From assembly GCA_038496675.1 (NCBI GenBank), contig CM076669.1, positions 15,309,693-15,373,692 of the forward strand: 64,000 nt of DNA, written 5' to 3'. The DNA comes from Rachycentron canadum. Its lineage: Eukaryota > Chordata > Actinopteri > Carangiformes > Rachycentridae. The position numbers were made by a program, and so were the translations under genes. The notes beneath the pieces were generated by a model. It had not been told where the DNA came from and ran no database searches. It saw only the letters and a program-made list of their open reading frames with translations. Within the stretch, counting starts at the first letter, position 1; the number at the start of each line of letters is the position of its first letter. Shown piece by piece: positions 51,403-62,969 of this stretch.

Positions 51403-54251
51403 CTAGCCTTAGTGCTTTGAAAGAAATACCTGAAAGTAACTTCATAGAAGTTGAATCATTGCAAATAGAAAGCAGAAAAATGAAACAAAAAAAATGCCAT
51501 AGATAAAATATCTGAAGGCAGAGAAACAGAGAGGATGACCTTAGTCAAATCCAAGTCAGTTGAACAAGCAGCTCCACTGGAGTTCAAAGCCAAGACCACA
51601 TCCAAACAGGGTTGAGACAGAGACAGAAACCAGAGCAAATAAAACTTGATACAAAACCAGCATTGGCAATAAAAAGGATTTTGTGTTGCTCCAAATATAT
51701 ATAGAAAAAAAGTCAACCTTTAATCCAGCTCTCAGACCAAAACAAAATTAATTAAAATGGTTTAGTTTAAAAAAGCAATTCTTTGAAATTTGAACTGCTT
51801 CAATGTGGAAATAAACTGAATGTTTGATTTGATGTGTTTTAATTAGGAATCCAGACTGGGTCAATAAGTCTATGCTGTGCCTTGTCCAGCAAGGGCAATT
51901 CACAAAACACACCACCCAGCATTGCCCTGTTGCCCTAACTCTAACTATATACTAAACTATACTAGTGCTAACGCAAAGGACTAAAAGATAACAGTGACGT
52001 AAGTTTGTCAAGTCAGTTTGACAGCAGGCACACAAATTTAAATATCACCTCCACAACACAGTTTAGAATCTGGTAGTTAAGTAAGTAAGTAGCTTACATT
52101 TGAATCAATGTGAACAAATTAATTGTTAGTTGCAATTTGTTCAAACTTTTAAAAAGTGAAAGTGCTCATTGAGTCTGAAAAATAGTTCTGAGGTTTCTAC
52201 AGTTTCCATACTCACTGGATAACCCAACAGGTGACTGAGAAGATCAGTGTATAGATCTACAAAGATGAATCAATCTGTCAATCAACAAAAAAATAATCAG
52301 CAACATTTTGAAAATCAGAAAAAACAAGTAAATTGCAGACGGCATTTTCTTTCTAAGAAATTGCAAAATGCCAGGTTTCATAATCTAAAACTACTATCAA
52401 TTGAAAGATCAAGTCATATTTCTGACAGTTAATCAATAATAAAATAACTATTATAAAAAGGACCTTTTAAATGTAGATGTAGTTGTGAAAGAAAACGTGT
52501 CCTAAAAATGTTTAGAAGTAGAAAAGACTTGAATCGGATACGAGCAAAGACCAAGTCAGGTCCAAACACACTGGACCCAAATACTACAGTGCTGTTTAAA
52601 GCCCCGAGGAGAAACCTGAATTGGCTTCCACACAGCCTACCTGCTGGACATCAGAGCACCAGTTAATGACTTCTCTTGGGCTAGATAAAGTGCTTACTTA
52701 AGCAGGACTATTCACCCTCCCAGACTATATCTACCCCCCAACATGACTGCAGAGTCCTGGCACGCCATACCTCCTGCCTACTGGGCTGTTGGTGAGTGAG
52801 GCTTAGACAAATCTCTCTGGTAAGGTTATTAGTATTCCCTGGGGATGAAATCCTGAGCCCTCTCAATTCTGCAGCTTCTGGATGAATGAATGAAGGGGTT
52901 AACACCATCAATGGGCCCACAGCCAGCTCTGGCCTCACACCGGTCCTGTGGGATAGGGACACCAGATGCCGCGGCATCTCACTTGTTACACAATCAAGGA
53001 AATAATTGGTGCGCCTGACTTGGGCGTGTAATTCAATTAAGGGCAATAAAGAAGCTGATATTATTCTCTGGAACAAATACAAAGGGTGCAACACAACATT
53101 TTGTTTGAACCTGTGAAATCAAAAGAAGCTTGATGAATACGCCCATGGGCAACTTGGATTTCAACCAAGATGAAAAATCACAGCATTTCTGAAGTTTTCA
53201 CATAAGTCTTGATTCTGTGGCATCACTTTACTCCCTACTAGGAGAGATGGGTTTGCTATAATATTCATAAGCAAGCCATTTAAGAATCTCCAATATGGTT
53301 ACTATGGATTTTTTGGTTGGTTCTGATCAGACGACTCTTTACAGCCGCATGGAGACAAAAATCGATGCTGCAAGCCAGTGAATCTACTCAGCCATCTATT
53401 ATTAAAAATGTTCCAGGCATTCATGAGAGCAGGCTGTGAGTGATACTAAATAGATTAGGATGAGCCCTAATCAACGTCTGTATCTCATAAAGGCAGACCT
53501 CAGACAATGGTTTCCCCAAGGTAATATTTTCAGCAGCATAAATGCTGAAACCGAAGGAGCATCCTCATCCTAGAGGCAAACCTCCAGACGTTGTAAAGGG
53601 AGCACAGGGGCAGTGTGATGGATGAAGCAGGGGCTGTGCTGTCTAGAAGCCCTGGAGTGTATGTCTGCAAGAGCTCCACATAAAGTTTGTCATCATCAAG
53701 CGAGGCAGGCACCAAAAACAGGTTGATGTAACCTGGTGGAGGGTAAAGTCCTCTGACTCAGTTTGCTCCTCATTGCACTTCCTTGCTCTTTCGACGATGA
53801 TAACCCTGGTTTAAACAGTCGCAAGCATCTCACTGAGAGGTATCATGTTGATGGAAGTGAAATGAGATGAGGTTTTTGAATGGGAATAGGCATAAAAAGC
53901 GATGTGCCTTATGAGACCAGCCAACTGTAACGCTCTTAGTTGGTGTGCCTTCTTACTCACCGCTGTGTCACTTGCTCATATCAGTCCAGGATGATGCATT
54001 TGAACATGGTTTTATGAGTAATGGTCAGTGAGGCGCCTTGTTGATTTGACAGCACCTTGCAGAAGTGGTTTTATATATTTACAGCCAACAAGCAGCCACA
54101 CTCATTTGGATGAAGTGCAGTCTGTCTGGAACAATCCATGTTGTCTTTTGTTCATTCCCATAAGCCTCTCTGAGCGCAACAACACAGCAACACATCGCCA
54201 AGTGGCAAAATCACACGTCTCTCATGTCAAATTGATGATAAATTGTCTCAC

Positions 54252-54640
54252 CTGGTGCCTCGCAGCTGATGAAGGAGGAGGCTCTCTCTCTGTACCGCAG
54301 CTCTTCAGTCACACAAGCGGACCAAGGCAGCTTCTCTTTTCCACAGCGGCGGAAAAAGCCGGTTTAGGTCTCCTGAAAGATGTTCCTGAAGAGCGGAGGG
54401 GACGGCTGTCAGGCCGGTGTCTGCGGGAGAAAAAGCTGTGTTCAGGCTGAGACAGAGAGAGAGAGGCGGCAGCGGCAGCGGCAGCCTGCAGACCTCAGAG
54501 CGCCAAGCCCGTCGGAGCGCTCAGCGGGGGGGTGCAGCGGCTCGGCCCGACACCAGATGGCGCTGCTGCACACCCTATCCCCGGTGGTGGAGGCCTGTGG
54601 GGGGGCCGAAGCCCAAAGCGGCCCGTGGACCATTGAGAGA
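54252..54640 (-). other. CpG-rich probable 5' untranslated first exon
   Basis: This is by far the most GC- and CpG-rich stretch of the window (GCGGCAGCGGCAGCGGCAG and similar). On the minus strand it ends in CACCAG|GTGAGA, a near-perfect splice donor with GT at 54251-54250. No minus-strand frame stays open across the block to the donor, so if it is an exon it is non-coding. Downstream exons would lie at lower coordinates, but I could not identify any. A plus-strand exon is possible but lacks comparable donors. Confidence 0.45.
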
Positions 54641-54907
54641 ATAGCACCAAAAACACTGTACTTACAACCAAGATTTTTTATTTTCTATTCAAACTTCATT
54701 TTATTTGATTGCTTCATATCCTATGTTTTATTTCAAGAATTGTATTATTCATTATTTTATCTTTATCACTGTATCTTTATCTTTCCAGTCCACAGTGTTT
54801 CCTCTGTGCAAATGCTAAGTCATTAAATTCACGATGTGAATCCAGTGTTTCCTCAGTTCTGGTTATTGTTGTCTTGACTTTTATTGTTTCTATCAGACTA
54901 CTTAGTA

Positions 54908-54932
54908 CTGTGTGTGTGTGTGTGTGTGTGTA
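54908..54932. repeat. (TG)n microsatellite
   Basis: About 12 TG units, followed by GTGA repeats. Confidence 0.95.
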
Positions 54933-55004
54933 GGTGTGTGAGTGAGTGAGTGCAATAGAGTGAAGGGGTGGGGGGTGGAGGGATGCTTTTTATCACTTTT
55001 ATTT

Positions 55005-55075
55005 TGTGCTATATTATTAGTGTGAAAAGTGCTACAAGAATAAAGTCTGGTTGATTGATTGATTGATTGATCGAT

Positions 55076-55112
<37 letters not shown>

Positions 55113-55113
55113 A
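55005..55113 (+). mobile_element. Retroposon-like 3' end with a (GATT)n tail
   Basis: TGAAAAGTGCTACAAGAATA followed by AAGTCTGG leads directly into about 60 bases of GATT repeats (55051-55113), interrupted once by ATCGATCG. Many teleost LINE-derived fragments end in GTGCTATA...AATAAAG plus a tetranucleotide tail. Confidence 0.4.
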
Positions 55114-58100
55114 TAATCCTCCTGGAGGTTCTTCAACAACGTCGCAAATTCCCCTCACAAAGTTTATAATTCCCTCTGCAGAAATATTAGTTCTTTTTCC
55201 TTGAAAAGTGAGGTGAATCCATGGTACAACAAATATCCATGATTGCTTTAAAAATATGCTGATAATAAAAAAGTACAATATCAACATCATATTTTTATGT
55301 GGCTTGTTATTGAACAGGACAATCTCCCTGATATCTGTAGATGACTCATTCACATTTTCTGAGAGTGGTGAGGGGTTTTGGAGGGAGTTATGTCATCAGT
55401 CTTACATCCTGTCTATAGCCTGAATATACTGAATGTCATATCATCAGATACTTAATGCTGGTGCATTAGTGTGTTCTAACTAGGGGTATAGTAAAATACC
55501 AGTAATTACAAGAACCATGATATTTAAAAATTTATACTGAAAGGATTTTAAAAATACACATACAGTGCATCCACTAGTTGCCTTTTCTCTGTCCATCAAG
55601 TTGTTCATTTTGTGTGCTTCTGTTGTATGGTTATACACTCTCTCTCCTATTCCTTATCGACTACACTTGTATTTGAGTCTAATTCATTTAGCAAAATAGA
55701 AACCAAACACAGTTAAGATGATGGCATTATTTTCTTTATTTACTTTTTAAATTTTATATAGAATAGTATGCTTGTGGGCTATTGTTATTATTATTACTTT
55801 AACAATGCATCATATTTCATCTTTTTTGTGTGTAAAATCTTAACCTGAATCGTCATTATCAAGTACATGTTGTTAGGAATATTATTAAAATGTTTTATTT
55901 TGTCTGAGTATAAAGCATCAAATTACTAAATGATAAGTAGAAGATGGTTCACACAGCTGGTAAATTGCATTAGATGGCAAGCATACGTTATCAAGGCAGT
56001 TCTGGATAACACAGTTATCAAGATGTTGATGATCTGAGATGAGGGTACAGTAGGTTTAATCTGGATCTGAATTCCTAGTCTGCAACAGTGCAGCATGTTG
56101 ACACCTAGCTACGATTTAGCTAAATCGTGACCAAGGCATTTTAGGATGAAGCCCATTTATGATCTCTAAAAAGATTTAGAGATGATGAAAAGTCAGTACA
56201 ATCTATTGATGGAATTATTATAACTGAATTTTCATAACCAAGTTTCCTTATACAGGATATACATGATAAAATACAATACATACATTAAAAGAAATCTGAT
56301 TGTTAAAAGACTAGTGGATATAGCTTGAATATAGCTTTTCATTTGACACATAAAATAAAAAAAATACCCTTTTAGCACTAAAACCTCTAGAGACTAACTG
56401 TGAATTCACATTGCTGAAAAGTCTGTTGCATGTCTAATTTGTACCTAACAATCTCAAACGCAGCATCACTAACAGAGTGACCTATCCACTGGCAATCTCT
56501 AACTGATTAACAGTGATGACAGTGTGGAAGCTGCATGTGGAAACACTGGACAACGCTGAACAAACACACCCAAAAAACACATGTAAGACTGAATCTGTTG
56601 CCCCAGTGCACCTACTACTGTGAATGTAACCACATAATCAGCAATAACTTCAACTCTATGCATATTTTACCTGTATTTCAGAATAAATGAAATGTTCAGA
56701 GATGGGGGATGAGAATAAACAGGATTATTCTATCTTGATAACATCTTGATATAATGAATCAGCTAAAACACATTTAAAAAACAGGGCCCAGGTCACAAGA
56801 CAGCACACTGTCTAGTGTGTGGATCAAACTTCAGAAAAGATACCATCATAATTGAAATTCTTAGCTTATTAACAACAGAAACCTGACTTGTTAAAATATG
56901 TCACCTTGAGACATTAAATGTATTATGTTGATGTTTGCCACCGTGGCTGTTGTCATTGGATGAAAACAGGGAAAAGGCAAAAAGGTGAAGTACAGGACTC
57001 AGTCTGAGTTTACTGGAGGACAACAAGGTGTTGATGAAAAAATAGTCAATTTTCCCTTAACAAGCAAAAATAATGTAGAAATGGACAACGTGGCCTGTGT
57101 TACTCACAGGACAGCGTTGCTTTTAACATCAATTTACTATTCAGAATAACAGTCTGATAAGGCATTCACTTGGCTGTGTGAGTGCCTGCATGTGGTTTCT
57201 ATGGAAACCACTTTTGATGTACCATATACAAAGACTGAATTTTCCCAGATCCACACCTGAACACAGAGGTCACACACATGCAGAAACATTTCAAAGATTT
57301 TGGTAGATCTCCTCCTGTCTACCCAGTCACCAGTGATGGTGGTGGGATAATCTAGTCCAGACTTGACAAGTGTTTTGGTTTTTGATCTGGACCTGGTTCA
57401 CGAATTAAATGAAGGCATCATAGATATGAAAGTGGATTTCAGACAGTGTTAAGGCTTTACCTTACCTACAGTAGATTTAAATTGGAAGAACCCAAATGAA
57501 ACTCAAGTGGCAACCTTTGAAACTGAAAGATGAAGCCAACACTGCAGTTCCTCTACAGACCACTAGAATCTGGCTCCAACAGTGAGTCAGTCTCCATAGT
57601 CTAACGTGTTAAAGCAGAAATAAACCTGTTTGCAGTCTGGTTCAAAAAACAGTTTTGGTCTCTAGGGGTGAATGTTAACATTTTATTAAGGCTTAAAATT
57701 GTATGCAATTGAGGGTGTGGCTTCATTGAGTGACAGGTGGGTGATATAATGTTTACCACAAACCAGTATTCACCAAAGTCTCATCTCCACCCACGACCCT
57801 ACTGTTTGCTCATTTTGGGATTAGGTTGGAGTTCAGTGGAGTTAGGCACTGACAAGATGACAACGGCGGAGCAGCCCACTCTGAGCCTCAAAACTGCTTT
57901 TCAGAAACACATCACAGTCTATGATTAAACCCCACGAAAGAAATACTGCATGTGCAAACTGTTTAGAGTAGTACCACATGCTTTATTATAGAAGGCACAG
58001 GCACTCACTAGAATATTGTGTGACAAAATTCAGATACTGTAGCATATTGTTTTACTTCAACCTGACACCAGATACCCTGCCCTCTGAAAGACTTGGAAGA

Positions 58101-61100
58101 TGTAGAAGTCTGCACCTGGACACAAAGTGAAAATAAGACTCAAAGCTCCTGCCACTGTTACTGGACTCAAATTCTTTCATGTCTGTTGACAAAGGACCAA
58201 ACCAAAGTAGAGACTTTGGGTGATCACATCTGTTTAAAATCATGTGAACACTGTTTACAGCTGGTGTTTGCCAGCAGAGTGTTCAAAAAGCACTTAACTT
58301 TGAAAGTGTGATTCTTCTCTCATTAGTCTCAAAACTTGCTCTGCTCTTACAAATGTGTCACAACACTATCCCACTTGTTCACTGACTCATTAGTACTTGA
58401 ATTTGTCTTGTGCTCAGTTCTGTCACTCCTCCCTCCCCTTTGTGTCTTCAGTTGAAAATAAAAGTGTTGTTTTGTAACACATACATTATCACCATTTGAA
58501 ACTACTACAATCACTACCAGACAAACACGTACAATGTGTACAACAGGTCATTCTGATTTATCGATTCATGTATCATATTTTTTGCTTATCATTATAATTA
58601 TTTTATAATTTAAACGTATTTGGCTCAAACAAGGCATAAATGCAATGTCAAAAACAGAGGGAAATAGGGATTGGGTATGGAGGTGGGTGATTAGGGATGG
58701 GGACACTGGCCTGAGGTCCAGCACCATCATCCCTGAAACAACCAATGGCAGCGTATGCAGAGCAAACCCAGGTACTACTCACTACCAACTGACACACAGC
58801 TGTAACAACATAAAACCAAATCATTTCAACATTAACATCAACTTTAAATTTAGGATGAAATGAGCAAGACTGAATGGTTGAAAACCCCCAGCAGGTGGCT
58901 AACTGAGGTGTGATTGAAGTCCAAGGACCTTCAAGCTCATTGTCCAATGATTGCAAAGTTGTGGCTGTTTGTTTCCTTTGAAACTAAGCCCTGGTTTTCC
59001 TTGAGCCATTTCTCTAAACTGAAGCAGCTGGTTTTCCTCACTTTTCACAAAGAGACATGCAAGTCCATTCACATATCAGAATGAGGGCAGGGTACTGACC
59101 AATTTCTACATTTGCAGTTTTCTACAGACTAATTTGACCCACATATTCTTAAGTTTATTATGTCTCAGTAAATAACAGAGTGTGTAGGCAGAGAAAGTTG
59201 GGTGGGAGTGAGATTTCCTTTATTTTGCCACGTCTGACACTTGTATATTTTGCTCTCACAATTGTTATTTGTTTGGTCATGTGAAATATTACCTGCAGGG
59301 TTGGGCAGTGATTGAAGTTTGTACACACAACACAGTGAACCATAACGACAAACACCCTGAAAAAAAAATAGATTTATCAGTGAGATAGTTTAAAATCAGA
59401 TACCGGACACAATTTATTGTGTTTTGCATGTCATAAGAATAAAAGGGAAAAATATGTTGCATTTTCAGTTTGTGCAGTTTTCATACCCTGAACACCTGCA
59501 GCAGTCTATCTCGGTCACATGTGTTGACCCAAGTTGAAGGCAGTTGCAGCAAGACTTTGTTTAGGTTGGGTGTGGATACACAACAGGAGTCAGACTTCCA
59601 CTCAAGAGCTCCACAAATCATAAGTGTCAGAGGTTAGAAATAATGGTCACGTTGCATATAGCTGCAAGTTGCATATAGTAAGAGCTTTAGCCAAATATTT
59701 TTAGTGCATCCTTAGTTTTTTAATTGTTTTTTTTGTTAAAGTATTGTGTCCTCAAAGTGTTTGTAGTATTTGTAGTACATTTTTTGACCCCAAATGAGCC
59801 CATTTTAAAAGAATTTTCCTGTAGCTGTGCTTGTCAAACTTGTCAAGCAAAAGTTTTCACAGGATATATTTTTGCAGTGTTTGAAATTCCCAATAATGTT
59901 TCAAACACTAGGTCATTCAGTTCACACAGGTTCACAGAAGCAGCTCCTCATTTCTAGCCAGTGAGATTTAACGGCTGTGACTGGCAGATTCATGCCATTT
60001 ATGCCTCAGTGCACAGTAACACATACTTTACATAGTTACACTGGGTGGCATTGAGCTACTGTGGCATAACCTGATAAGTGTAAGATTCTAATCAATGATG
60101 TGGCTTTTGGTTTTTATTTTGTATTTTTATTTAGGATTTTATTTAGAAATTTCTCTTTTTGCAGTCATTACTTTCTTGGGAAAGAAAGCATATGACACTA
60201 AACACAATGGACACATTTTGTGAAAGTGGTTCTGTTATCAAACAATATATCCTGATTTGAAGATGCAGTTGTAGGTACTTTAAAAACACATGGAACCAGA
60301 AAATGAAAGGTTTCAAACAGAGTTATAGTACAGTATTTCAACAAGTTTGGAAAGACCAGCAAGGGTTTATTTTTCTTACTTTAAAGTAGTTATTTATAAG
60401 TGTTGCTATTGCTACAAAACCAGCATTAGCATTGGAAACTTGTTGCTCACCACTCTTTCAAAGAATTATAGCCATTGTTACGCTTACAATTCAAGAGATT
60501 ATAATGTGTCCTCTGTAGCATCCCAGCTGCTCCAAAGAAGTTGTAATGCTCAGTGATTTGCTTTTGGAAAGTGACGAGACAAGCTTGCTGGTTAGCATGC
60601 TAACTTTTATTGAAGAAAAGAAGTGACAGAAATGGAAGCAAAACAACCACAGAAACACAGGCGACAGCTCTCGAATGAAATCTGACATTGAACTTGCAAC
60701 GTTTCTTCAAGTTTAGTCAGTAAACAGTTGTTAATGCTAGTGTTGGCTATGTAGCAATAACAAAAACGTACTCATAGCTCCACGTTCACAACAGCACTAT
60801 AAAAGATATAATGAGTATACTTTCAACTGGCAGGTAGAAGTTGCACTGGAATCTTCATGTTGCACATACACGTTTGTTATTTTAATTCATTTGTTTCACA
60901 ATTCAGTTTTTTGGTTTCTTTTTTTTATTTTGGCAAAATGTGATTTACAGTGTGGTCTTCATCTTTAACAGTGTAGTTACTCTTAGTACTTACATTCCAT
61001 TAAACTCTGACTTTGTGGATTAATGCAGATAATTTCAGAAACAATGACAATATATCAAAGCAGCTTCTTCTGGCAGACTAAATCTTCAAAAAAGATCTAA

Positions 61101-61176
61101 TAATCTAATAAAGAAGAGATGAATGTAAACTTAGCCCAGAGATTTTACAAAGAGACAAACAATCAATTGCTGATCA
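55114..61176. other. No gene seen except a repeat copy at 57.5 kb
   Basis: Very AT-rich. Short frames such as 58093-58311 (plus) have no recognised domain. No second lectin copy was found next to the gene at 61-63 kb. Confidence 0.45.
57525..57760 (+). repeat. Interspersed repeat related to family A (B half), copy 2
   Basis: Same motifs as 604-855, extended at the 3' end by GGGTGTGGCTTCATTGAGTG and ACAGGTGGGTGAT. That extension is a diverged reverse complement of the GTCTGTCAATCACACAGTAG / CCACGCCCC segment of family A, so the two are related in opposite orientation. Confidence 0.6.
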
Positions 61177-61182
61177 TTTATT
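61177..61182 (-). terminator. Polyadenylation signal AATAAA of the lectin gene
   Basis: TTTATT on the plus strand gives AATAAA on the minus strand, 77 bases past the lectin stop codon. It implies cleavage near 61155-61165 and a short 3' UTR of about 100 bases. It is the first canonical hexamer after the stop. Confidence 0.65.
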
Positions 61183-61258
61183 AATTTTGAGCACTGAAAG
61201 ATCAAACAAAGGCATAGAACATTACAGAGATGACACAACATCAGCCACACAGTCGACA

Positions 61259-62860
61259 TTAGTGTGTGCACTGCATCAACAAACCAGAGGTAGTCACGAC
61301 CCAAAGCTGGCCCAGGTCGTAGCTCAGGTGACGGATGGACATGCACATTGGAACAGATCGCCAAGTTGTGCCTTGAGGGCTACGACTGGAGATACCAAGT
61401 CTGTTGAAAGAGAAACCGGAAGAAACCGGAAAAATGTATGAAACCATTGTCTGAACAGTTCTGTTTTAATCCATAGAAACTTTGCAAAAGGCTTCTGAAG
61501 ATTTCTCTCTGAGATTCATTTGTCTTTTTTATTTTACAGAAAGCATTGCAGTCTGCTGTTTGTAAACTGGACACGATGGAAGAAAAGTTCAAACCTTTGA
61601 AAGACAATGACCAAATGACCAAATGCGATTTGGTCACTGTAATTTAATCAACATGGTTCCATTTAGTGCATGTGCATGCTGGATGTGACCCTGTGTTGTT
61701 GTTATTCTTGTTATATACTAGTTGTGTGTTGTGAACATATGCAAATCCATATTGTGTCATTTCTCGACAGTGAGCACTACTGGCTTACCTTTGGTACACC
61801 TGACCGGTTCTGGTCACTCCAAAAACACTTCCATCAGTTGACACTTCAATCATTGTCATGGTCAGACCAGACACATATGTCCAGCCACTGGTGCCACAGC
61901 TGCTTGGTGAGATTCTCTGTCATGAGAAACAAACATACATGGTGATGTTGTTGTGATCTATGAGTGAATAAGTTTAATAACATCAAGATTTCAGTGATGC
62001 ATCGGTGCCCAACCTGTGTGACGTAGACCCGGTAACTCCTGTCGACTCCCCAGCAGCCGTTGTTTGGGCTGCAGCTGTAGTACCTCATCGTCCTTGAAAG
62101 CGAAGTCCAGCTCAGGGAGCCCACTCCCTTATAGGACAAAGCCAAACTATCTCTTAGACAGTAGGCAAGAAGGTTGCCGGATGCTACTCCAACAACCTGA
62201 CGATCACCACCAGCATCCACCTGCTGCATAGACAGACCTGAGGATAGTAGGATATAGGATATACAAGGGATTTATTCACCAAGCAGTGATCTGTGCATTG
62301 TGTTTTCAGTAAATGTGGAAAAAACAAACTGCCAACATTGTCCATCTGTTGGTCTGGGTTCATGAGTATTGTACTGTACTAGCATTATTATGAGTAGGTT
62401 GATTCATTCTGACTGCATTTGTTCACATGGAAATAATAATAATAATAATAGTTACCACTGGTTAGTTTAAAGTTGCCGGCGATGTACTTGTACAGTCTGT
62501 TTGAGGTGTCGACTCCCCACGTTCCTGCTGGTCCCACTGAGACATGCTTGAGGCTGACGGTGCCAAGTCTGTACCAGGCTGTTCCACTTAGGAAATAAGC
62601 TTGATTATACTTTGTTACTGCGACCACCTTTCCAAGTCCAGCATCAACTTGTACAGCACTGCTCAGCCGTGGAGCCTCCTTGCAGTTCCAAGCTGTGTAT
62701 GTGTGTGGGGGGGAATCAAATTAATTTTCCCTTAAACTGCCTCAACAATCAGTGTAAAAAAAAAAAAAAAGAACCTGAAAAAAAATTAAGCTGACAGTGA
62801 CTTACCATGACTTCCAGCCAGGTAACACAGCACCAACAAGAAGGCTGCAACAGCTTTCAT
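61259..62860 (-). CDS. Fish-egg-lectin-like secreted beta-propeller lectin, five coding exons
   Basis: Seen: exons at 62860-62806, 62692-62456, 62237-62014, 61916-61789 and 61400-61259. Every intron is GT-AG (113, 218, 97 and 388 bp) with phases 1, 1, 0 and 2, and the joined frame is 786 nt (261 residues plus TAA). Residues 1-19 are a signal peptide (MKAVAAFLLVLCYLAGSHA), with probable cleavage before Trp20. The rest is built of about six short repeats of the form VDAG...VVGV / TWGVDTSNRLYKY (around residues 33-60, 67-93, 101-128, 148-171, 192-215, 237-259), the pattern of tachylectin/TECPR-type propellers. Mature Cys are 22, 124, 153, 159, 179, 234 and 259; Cys22 and Cys259 could close the propeller. 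The odd total of seven is worth noting. Known of the family: fish-egg lectins are secreted, bind sugars or bacterial LPS, and occur in eggs, plasma and gills; about 240-260 residues is normal. The start is fixed by the signal peptide and the TATA box about 100 bp upstream. Family assignment is confident; ligand is inferred. Confidence 0.92.
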
Positions 62861-62956
62861 GATGTCTCTGAGTCTGAGTCTGGATGATCTCTCTGGATGA
62901 ACTTGAGTGAATCTCTGTGGAGCTGCTGTCTCACATCACATCTGGTGATCTGGTGG

Positions 62957-62964
62957 CTTATATA
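62957..62964 (-). promoter_or_regulatory. TATA box of the fish-egg-lectin-like gene
   Basis: The minus strand reads TATATAAG here, 97 bases upstream of the lectin ATG. Transcription would start near 62930, giving a 5' UTR of about 70 bases without an upstream ATG. A clear TATA box suggests a regulated, tissue-restricted gene rather than a housekeeping one. Confidence 0.75.
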
Positions 62965-62969
62965 CTCAA

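Larger units (their letters stand above)
46451..54251. other. No gene seen; putative intron if the 54 kb exon is real
   Basis: It contains a CA repeat at 47076, unique-looking blocks near 48380-48610, 50490-50640 and 53280-53500, and a coding-like minus-strand frame at 53530-53740 without convincing splice sites. Confidence 0.4.

Noticed and set aside
52708..53094. 128-codon minus-strand frame
   Set aside because: No recognised domain, no matching splice sites; probably chance.
54028..54826. Plus-strand frames of 140-148 codons across the CpG-rich block
   Set aside because: High GC lowers stop frequency; the products are Arg/Gly/Ser low-complexity and the strong splice donor is on the other strand.
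61380..61945. Frames at 61380-61637 (minus) and 61670-61945 (plus)
   Set aside because: The first lies largely in intron 4 of the lectin gene and the second overlaps intron 4 and exon 4 on the opposite strand.
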